Below are positions 14,601 to 18,105 of a stretch of DNA of 18,105 nt, piece by piece. A program made the position numbers and the translations under genes. Below the pieces are notes generated by a model. The model ran no database searches and was not told where the DNA came from. It was given only the letters and a program-made list of their open reading frames with translations. Location of the stretch: NCBI GenBank assembly GCA_964468125.1, contig CAYXVF010000119.1, positions 1 to 18,105 of the forward strand, read 5' to 3'. The first letter of the stretch is position 1. Each line of letters begins with the position of its first letter. This DNA comes from CAYXVF01 sp964468125. Lineage in GTDB: Bacteria; Myxococcota; XYA12-FULL-58-9; CAYXVF01.

Positions 14601-16625
14601 GCGCGCGCCCTTGCTCCCAAACTTTGTCTGGAGCTGGTCGCGGATCGCGTCGAGCAAGCGGGGCTCATCGAGCCCGGCCTTCTGCGTCACTGGCGAGGCG
14701 GCGAAGAAGGCGCCCTGAAAAGCGATGCCTTGCATCCGCAGCTGCAGGTCCGGGTCGGTCGCCTCGTCCCGGGCGATTTGAAACGCATCGAGGGCGAAGA
14801 CCTGAATCTCCTGGTCGACGATGATCTTGCGATGAGCTGGAGGGATCGATGCCCAGATCTCATCGGCCTTGGCGAGATCGGACTGAATGACGAAGACGCC
14901 CCCCTTCTTCAAACCGGCGAGGGGGTTCGTGTGGTGGAACACGTTCGGGTCCGGTGAGAGGACGACGTCGACGTAGAAGTACTCGCTGTTCACACGGATC
15001 GGCTCCGGTGCAGCGGACAAGTAGTAGGTGGTCGGCTGACCCTTCTTCTCCGAGCCATACTTCGGATTCGCCTTGATGTGGTATCCGAGCAGGTCAAAGA
15101 GAGTCATGGCGAGGTTTTTGCCCGTGGTGATCGCGCCCCAGCCGCCAACGGAGTGGAAGCGCACGGTGATACTCTCCTTCGGCATGAGGTTGGGGTTCTC
15201 AGATCCGCGCACCGCGAGCTGACGCACGTGCGGATAAGCGTCCTCGATCGTCTCCTGGTACGTCGCCTGTTTCGGCGTGACCGGCGTGTCGCGGAGGAAG
15301 TCAATCGACAGGTAGAAGAGCTTCTTCTTCGGTCCCCCCTCGAGCATGTTCTCGACGGCGCCGATGATTCCCTCCGGCTGCAGATCGCGGCTTCCCATTC
15401 CAAAGGAGCCCGAGTAGAGCGGCGGAGCATCGGCCAGCGTGTAGGCTTCGAGCTCGGGGAAGGGACGCTCCTTCTTGTCACGACCGTTTTCCAAGCACTT
15501 CGATACGGTCGCACGGATCTCTCGCATGAGCGGGAGATCGACTGCCAGTGGTTGGTCGAGGCGTTCGAGGACCGCCACGCCTTTGCGTCCTTTTAGAATC
15601 GGCGCGAGCAGCTCCGCGGGGAACGGGCGGAACATCGCGAGATTCACCACGCCGACCTTGATTTTGCGGGTCTCGCGCAGATAGTCGGCCACGCACTCGG
15701 CGCTCGGAATGAGGCTACCCTGGCCGAGGATCAAATAGTCCGCGTCGTCGGTGCGATAACTCATCACCCGGGCGTAGGCTCGACCGGTCAGCGCCAGGAA
15801 CTCCGCCATCGCTCGATCCGTGAGCTCCGCGACGTGGTCGAAGAAGAAGGGTCGTTGGGCGGCGACGCTCTGCATGTAGGAGTCTTGGTTTTGCACCAAT
15901 CCCGCCATCACCGGGTTGTCCACGTCCCAGAGCTCGGGGATCCGTCGGCGCGTCTCGCCGTAGAGAATCCGCTGTGCTGGTGTCGGCGTCTCGATCATGT
16001 CCTCCGGACGGCCGAGGTATTCCTCGATGAGCGCGCGCTCCGGGATTGCGAGCGACTCGATCAGGTGGGTGGTGAGAAAACCATCCTGCGCCACCACACC
16101 GGGATTGAGAGCTAGCTCGGCGATCCGGTGGGCGATGATGTTCAGGTCCGCCGCCGACTGGGCGTCCTTCGCAAAGAGCTGGAAGAAGCCCGTGTCGTCG
16201 ATGCAGTGGTAGTCGTCGTGGCCCGCGTGCACGTTGAGCGTGGCCTTCGTCATCGCCCGTGCGCCGATGTTGAGTATGTAGGTCAGGCGCTTGCCCACGG
16301 CCGCGTAGAGCGACTCGTGCATGTAGGCGATGCCTTGGCCTGAGGAGAAATTCGCGGCACGCAAACCGGTCATTGAAAGTCCCGCGGTCACCGCGGCCGC
16401 CGCATGCTCGCCTTCCGGCTCGATGAAGATCAGCGGCCGGCCCGCGATGTTCAGGTGTCCTTGCGCTGCAGCCTCCGCCCAAAACTCGCCCATCTGGGTA
16501 GACGGCGTGATCGGGTAGGCACCTGCGGCGTCCGTGGACTCGCGTTCGCACATGATGACCGCGGTGTTGCCGTCCATCGCGGCGCGGGTTCCGGGGTACT
16601 TCGGAGAGTTGGGCGACGACTTCAT
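11685..16625 (-). CDS. nifJ: giant PFOR-type 2-oxoacid:ferredoxin oxidoreductase with C-terminal ferredoxin domain
   Basis: A single 1646-residue polypeptide, compared with about 1200 for usual homodimeric PFOR. In order: domain I with YPITPST (37-43); domain II (about 280-425); gamma domain with HSVGGWGAITTGKNL (491-505); ferredoxin domain with C788/C791/C794/C798 and C926/C929/C932/C936; TPP domain with proximal-cluster cysteines C1004, C1007, C1134, C1265, and GGDGAMYDIGF (1224-1234) plus SNTGGQ (1258-1263) for TPP-Mg. A Gly/Ala-rich linker (about 1529-1568) leads to an extra mono-cluster ferredoxin domain (C1575/C1578/C1581 and C1617). It should convert pyruvate or another 2-oxoacid plus CoA to acyl-CoA, CO2 and reduced ferredoxin. 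Domain I is divergent from textbook NifJ, so the substrate is uncertain. AGAGGT six bases before the ATG, overlapping the rnfB stop, sets the start. Confidence 0.9.
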   Translation of the reverse strand: MKSSPNSPKYPGTRAAMDGNTAVIMCERESTDAAGAYPITPSTQMGEFWAEAAAQGHLNIAGRPLIFIEPEGEHAAAAVTAGLSMTGLRAANFSSGQGIAYMHESLYAAVGKRLTYILNIGARAMTKATLNVHAGHDDYHCIDDTGFFQLFAKDAQSAADLNIIAHRIAELALNPGVVAQDGFLTTHLIESLAIPERALIEEYLGRPEDMIETPTPAQRILYGETRRRIPELWDVDNPVMAGLVQNQDSYMQSVAAQRPFFFDHVAELTDRAMAEFLALTGRAYARVMSYRTDDADYLILGQGSLIPSAECVADYLRETRKIKVGVVNLAMFRPFPAELLAPILKGRKGVAVLERLDQPLAVDLPLMREIRATVSKCLENGRDKKERPFPELEAYTLADAPPLYSGSFGMGSRDLQPEGIIGAVENMLEGGPKKKLFYLSIDFLRDTPVTPKQATYQETIEDAYPHVRQLAVRGSENPNLMPKESITVRFHSVGGWGAITTGKNLAMTLFDLLGYHIKANPKYGSEKKGQPTTYYLSAAPEPIRVNSEYFYVDVVLSPDPNVFHHTNPLAGLKKGGVFVIQSDLAKADEIWASIPPAHRKIIVDQEIQVFALDAFQIARDEATDPDLQLRMQGIAFQGAFFAASPVTQKAGLDEPRLLDAIRDQLQTKFGSKGARVVEDNMRVVRRGFDELKAIPHGGVVLETDQHSKEIGAEPPIPVMVRREPLSKSKITDVHRFWEQTGTFYARGMANDNITDPFIGLGVMPAGSAMFRDMTGIRFQHPEWIPENCTACGDCYTVCPDTAIPGLVNEVGEVLDTVLKRVKKKGGDTQYLPKAVRQLEGHFKQQLAVAQETDSANAILLGSIEHTIAESGLDGEERKALEKEFDEFREALNGFQFALSRPYFWNLEKKEAGSGGLLSITVNPYTCKGCMECVEVCSDDALRPATQSESSVKRLRENWDFWLDLPTTQKKYIRVDDLEEGIGALETILLDKTNYLSFSSGDGACLGCSEKTSMHLFVATVEALMQPRIEKHLAYVKELTRKLEQHIQLKLVEELKISDPLTLARMVSNIGDGDVTLASLAGNVESATGGQPIDRGWLQRVTGIVAKLKDLEWRYSEGTSGRGRASMGIINATGCTSVWGSTYPYNPYPFPWANHLFQDTPSMAMGVFEGHMAKMAEGFKAIRIAELELEGTYNPAEHEEQLTYFNWQHFTDEEWELCPPVVAVGGDGAMYDIGFQNLSRLMMSGKPIKVLVVDTQVYSNTGGQACTSGFMGQISDMAQFGKAIRGKEEVRKEIGLIGMAHRTTYVMQSTIAHPGHMIEGFIRGLKARRPALFNLYSSCQPEHGIGDDMSSAQAKLAVESRAYPLFRYDPDNGRTPEECFDLEGNPGLEDDWPSYTLRYRQGGLEKTMEVPLTFIDFAITENRFRKHFRLAPPDTWNDKMVPLHEFIDMEPDDREGLFPFVWSVNRKRELTRLLVDSTMVASCEERRDFWTMLRAIAGVGKPGSTSDAEIEERVRRELVGKLAQGLMNLAGGAGEGILELAGGGANEGAAVSEPVADAAPAGADGYVAPWIDSDQCTACDECVNLNPKIFAYDANKKAYIKDPNAGPYKDIVKAAERCTAQVIHPGLPRDRSEKGIEKLIARAEKFN

Positions 16626-16635
16626 AAAATGACCT

Positions 16636-17511
16636 CTAAGTGGCAGCGTCGATACGACGTCCTTTGCGAATGATCGGTTTGGCGGCGGCTCCGCGTGAGG
16701 GACCCTCCTCGGGGTCGATCCAAACGATGGCGCCCGTTGGGCACCGCTCGATGGGGGCGCGGACCGCATGATTCTTCGAGTAGTCGATGACCGGCAGGTT
16801 GCTTTGCATGGTGATGAGATCGGGCCCGTCCATCGCGCACTTGCCACAGGCGGTGCACCCTACCTCACAGTCCTCGAGGACCTGGTCGCCGGCTTCGAGC
16901 GACCTGCAGGCCACCCAGAGTCGATGGCTCGCGGGATGGAGAGAGAAGAGATCCTTCGGGCAAGCATCGACGCAGTCACCGCAGGCGGTACACGCGTCCT
17001 CGTCCACCACCGGAAGCGAGTGGGCGTTCATGTGGATCGCGTCAAAGTCGCAGGCGACATCACAGTCCCCGAGTCCGAGGCACCCCCAGAAGCACCCCTT
17101 GCCGCCGCCGGACACCCGGTCCGCAGCGGCACAGGAGTCGAGCCCGCGATAGTGGGCTCGATTGCGCGCGACGTTTGTCCCCCCGGCGCAGGCGAGGCGG
17201 GCGACACGTTTTTCGCTCGTTCCCACGCTCACCCCGAGGAGCTCGGCGATGGCCCGCCGGCCCACGTCGTCGCTCACCGTACACGCCGCGGGCTGCGCTT
17301 CTCCCGTGACCAAGGCTTCGGCAAAGGGTCGGCAGCCCGGGAGACCGCAGGCCCCGCAGTTTGCATGCGGCAGCAGGTCCTCAACCGCGTCGATCCGCGG
17401 ATCCTCCGGCACGTACAGCTTTTTGTTGGCTACGACGAGCAACGCCGCGAGCGCGAGGGTGAGCCCCCCGAGCGCGCCCACGGCGGTCAGGACCAGCATT
17501 CCAGCTCCCAT
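16636..17511 (-). CDS. rnfB: electron transport complex subunit RnfB, long multi-cluster form
   Basis: A 291-residue subunit with an N-terminal membrane helix (about 4-28). NCGACGLPGC with C52/C55/C60/C77 is the RnfB-type 4Fe-4S domain. After C108 and C127 comes a ferredoxin region with C140/C144/C150/C154 and C174/C177/C180/C184. A last ferredoxin-like region has C219/C222/C225 and C257, enough for one cluster only. RnfB is the entry point for electrons from ferredoxin into Rnf. It is the first gene of the operon, ten bases before the PFOR gene, and the start follows GGGAGAG. Its place at the head rather than the end of the rnf set, next to PFOR, suggests a PFOR-to-RnfB electron handoff (inference). 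Confidence 0.94.
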   Translation of the reverse strand: MGAGMLVLTAVGALGGLTLALAALLVVANKKLYVPEDPRIDAVEDLLPHANCGACGLPGCRPFAEALVTGEAQPAACTVSDDVGRRAIAELLGVSVGTSEKRVARLACAGGTNVARNRAHYRGLDSCAAADRVSGGGKGCFWGCLGLGDCDVACDFDAIHMNAHSLPVVDEDACTACGDCVDACPKDLFSLHPASHRLWVACRSLEAGDQVLEDCEVGCTACGKCAMDGPDLITMQSNLPVIDYSKNHAVRAPIERCPTGAIVWIDPEEGPSRGAAAKPIIRKGRRIDAAT

Positions 17512-17598
17512 CCGGGGTCTCTCCCCCGAGATTCTGTTTGTGCTAGCACGAGCGCCGCGATTCTCTCATTGACACGAATCAAGGTCCGCCGTGAGCGA
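17512..17598 (-). promoter_or_regulatory. upstream region of the rnf-PFOR operon with a 10-bp palindrome
   Basis: This 87-bp gap between the upstream gene and rnfB is the only sizeable gap before the nine-gene operon, so a promoter is expected here unless the upstream gene is co-transcribed. A perfect palindrome GTGCTAGCAC lies at 17540-17549, about 29 bp before the ATG, and could be an operator. No convincing -35/-10 pair was recognised, and no terminator for the upstream gene is clear. Confidence 0.3.
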
Positions 17599-18105
17599 TC
17601 AATTGGTCAGAGTGACCCGAAATCCTCCCACGTACGCAGTGCCGGTCGTTTCGAGCCCCCCCGGATTCCACGCGATCTGAAAGTCGGGCTGGAGGCGCAG
17701 CCAGGGCGTCGCCGCCGGTCCGAAGCGCTGCTCGGCCATCGCATAGGCTCCAAACGGTCCCCGCCCCGCAGCCGAAATGCGATTGCTGTAGCCGTAGGCG
17801 GCCGCGCGGATCTCGAGTCCGTTCTCGTCGCCGTAATCGAGCTCGGCGACCGCGGGAATTCCTTCGGCCGATTCCAAGCTGACCACGAACGCGCGCGGCC
17901 GCCCTGGGTTGCTGGGAACACCTTCGAGCACCGCCGCACGGGCGGTCGAGGGCAGCACAAGAAACTCTGTGTCGACGGCGAGAATCCCCACCCGGAGACT
18001 GAGTCCCAGCACCGCCGTGCCCGGGTCGAAACCGCCCGCCGCGACGTAAATGACCTCCCCCAACCGCGGTCGCCTCGAGTGAGACGGGATCGGGATCGGG
18101 ATCGG
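17599..18105 (-). CDS. unrecognised protein, C-terminal 168 residues (cut by window edge)
   Basis: The frame is open to the window edge, so the true start is outside. The visible part begins with a Pro-Ile dipeptide run encoded by a hexanucleotide repeat. It continues with strand-like, alternating sequence such as AVLGLSLRVGILAVDTEFLVLP and ends GGFRVTLTN. Gly and aromatic residues plus alternating polarity suggest an exported beta-rich or outer-membrane-type protein, but no family is recognised. An internal TTG at 18063 could be called as a start, yet nothing upstream interrupts the frame. It is on the same strand as the rnf operon and 87 bp before it. Confidence 0.55.
   Translation of the reverse strand, partial: PIPIPIPSHSRRPRLGEVIYVAAGGFDPGTAVLGLSLRVGILAVDTEFLVLPSTARAAVLEGVPSNPGRPRAFVVSLESAEGIPAVAELDYGDENGLEIRAAAYGYSNRISAAGRGPFGAYAMAEQRFGPAATPWLRLQPDFQIAWNPGGLETTGTAYVGGFRVTLTN
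18085..18105. repeat. CGGGAT tandem hexamer at the window edge
   Basis: Three full copies of CGGGAT (18085-18102) and the start of a fourth run into the window end. On the minus strand they encode alternating Pro and Ile. The full copy number cannot be seen. Confidence 0.7.

Noticed and set aside
16626..16847. Upstream extension of the PFOR gene to an ATG at 16847
   Set aside because: The extra 74 residues overlap rnfB, are Ser/Arg/Pro-rich without PFOR similarity, and the ATG at 16625 has a well-placed ribosome site.

Overview
This 18.1 kb window is GC-rich bacterial chromosome. The style suggests a deltaproteobacterial or Myxococcota-like lineage with anaerobic or facultative metabolism: Asp/Ser/Gly/Thr-rich lipoprotein linkers, a divergent pyruvate:ferredoxin oxidoreductase (PFOR), a complete Rnf complex and tRNAs with encoded CCA. 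This placement comes from gene content and protein style only; no rRNA is present. No CRISPR array, phage or insertion sequence was seen.

Left part (1-7.2 kb) is a mixed set of single genes. It holds a gene-free leader (1-439), tRNA-Ser(UGA), a UspA-type universal stress protein and a family 2 glycosyltransferase. Convergent to the last is a TolB-like beta-propeller lipoprotein gene that is split by a frameshift. Divergent from that is a thiolase with an intact Cys/His/Cys catalytic set, then tRNA-Ser(GCU) on the minus strand. Next is an orphan protein resembling the HHxxxDG acyltransferase fold (wax ester synthase/DGAT/condensation superfamily), which ends tail-to-tail with the large minus-strand operon.

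Right part (6.4-17.5 kb) is one tightly packed minus-strand operon, read right to left: rnfB, a giant PFOR (1646 aa), rnfC, rnfD, rnfG, rnfE, rnfA, a 60-aa membrane protein with three C-terminal cysteines, and a plant-type ferredoxin-NADP+ reductase (FNR)-like flavoprotein. Four junctions (C-D, D-G, G-E, E-A) are ATGA overlaps and the others are gaps of 2-10 nt, so the set is almost certainly co-expressed. Upstream of rnfB on the same strand is the C-terminal part of an unrecognised protein cut by the window edge.

How the operon may work (inference): PFOR oxidises a 2-oxoacid such as pyruvate and passes electrons through its internal clusters to its own C-terminal ferredoxin domain. Rnf then takes low-potential electrons to NAD+ while pumping Na+ or H+, and the FNR-like protein could make NADPH from the same pool. 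Run backwards, Rnf could use NADH and ion-motive force to supply reduced ferredoxin for reductive carboxylation of acetyl-CoA. The unusual points are the PFOR gene between rnfB and rnfC, the size and fusion of that PFOR, the reduced cysteine set of RnfB's last ferredoxin domain, and the small Cys membrane protein that may play an NqrM-like maturation role.
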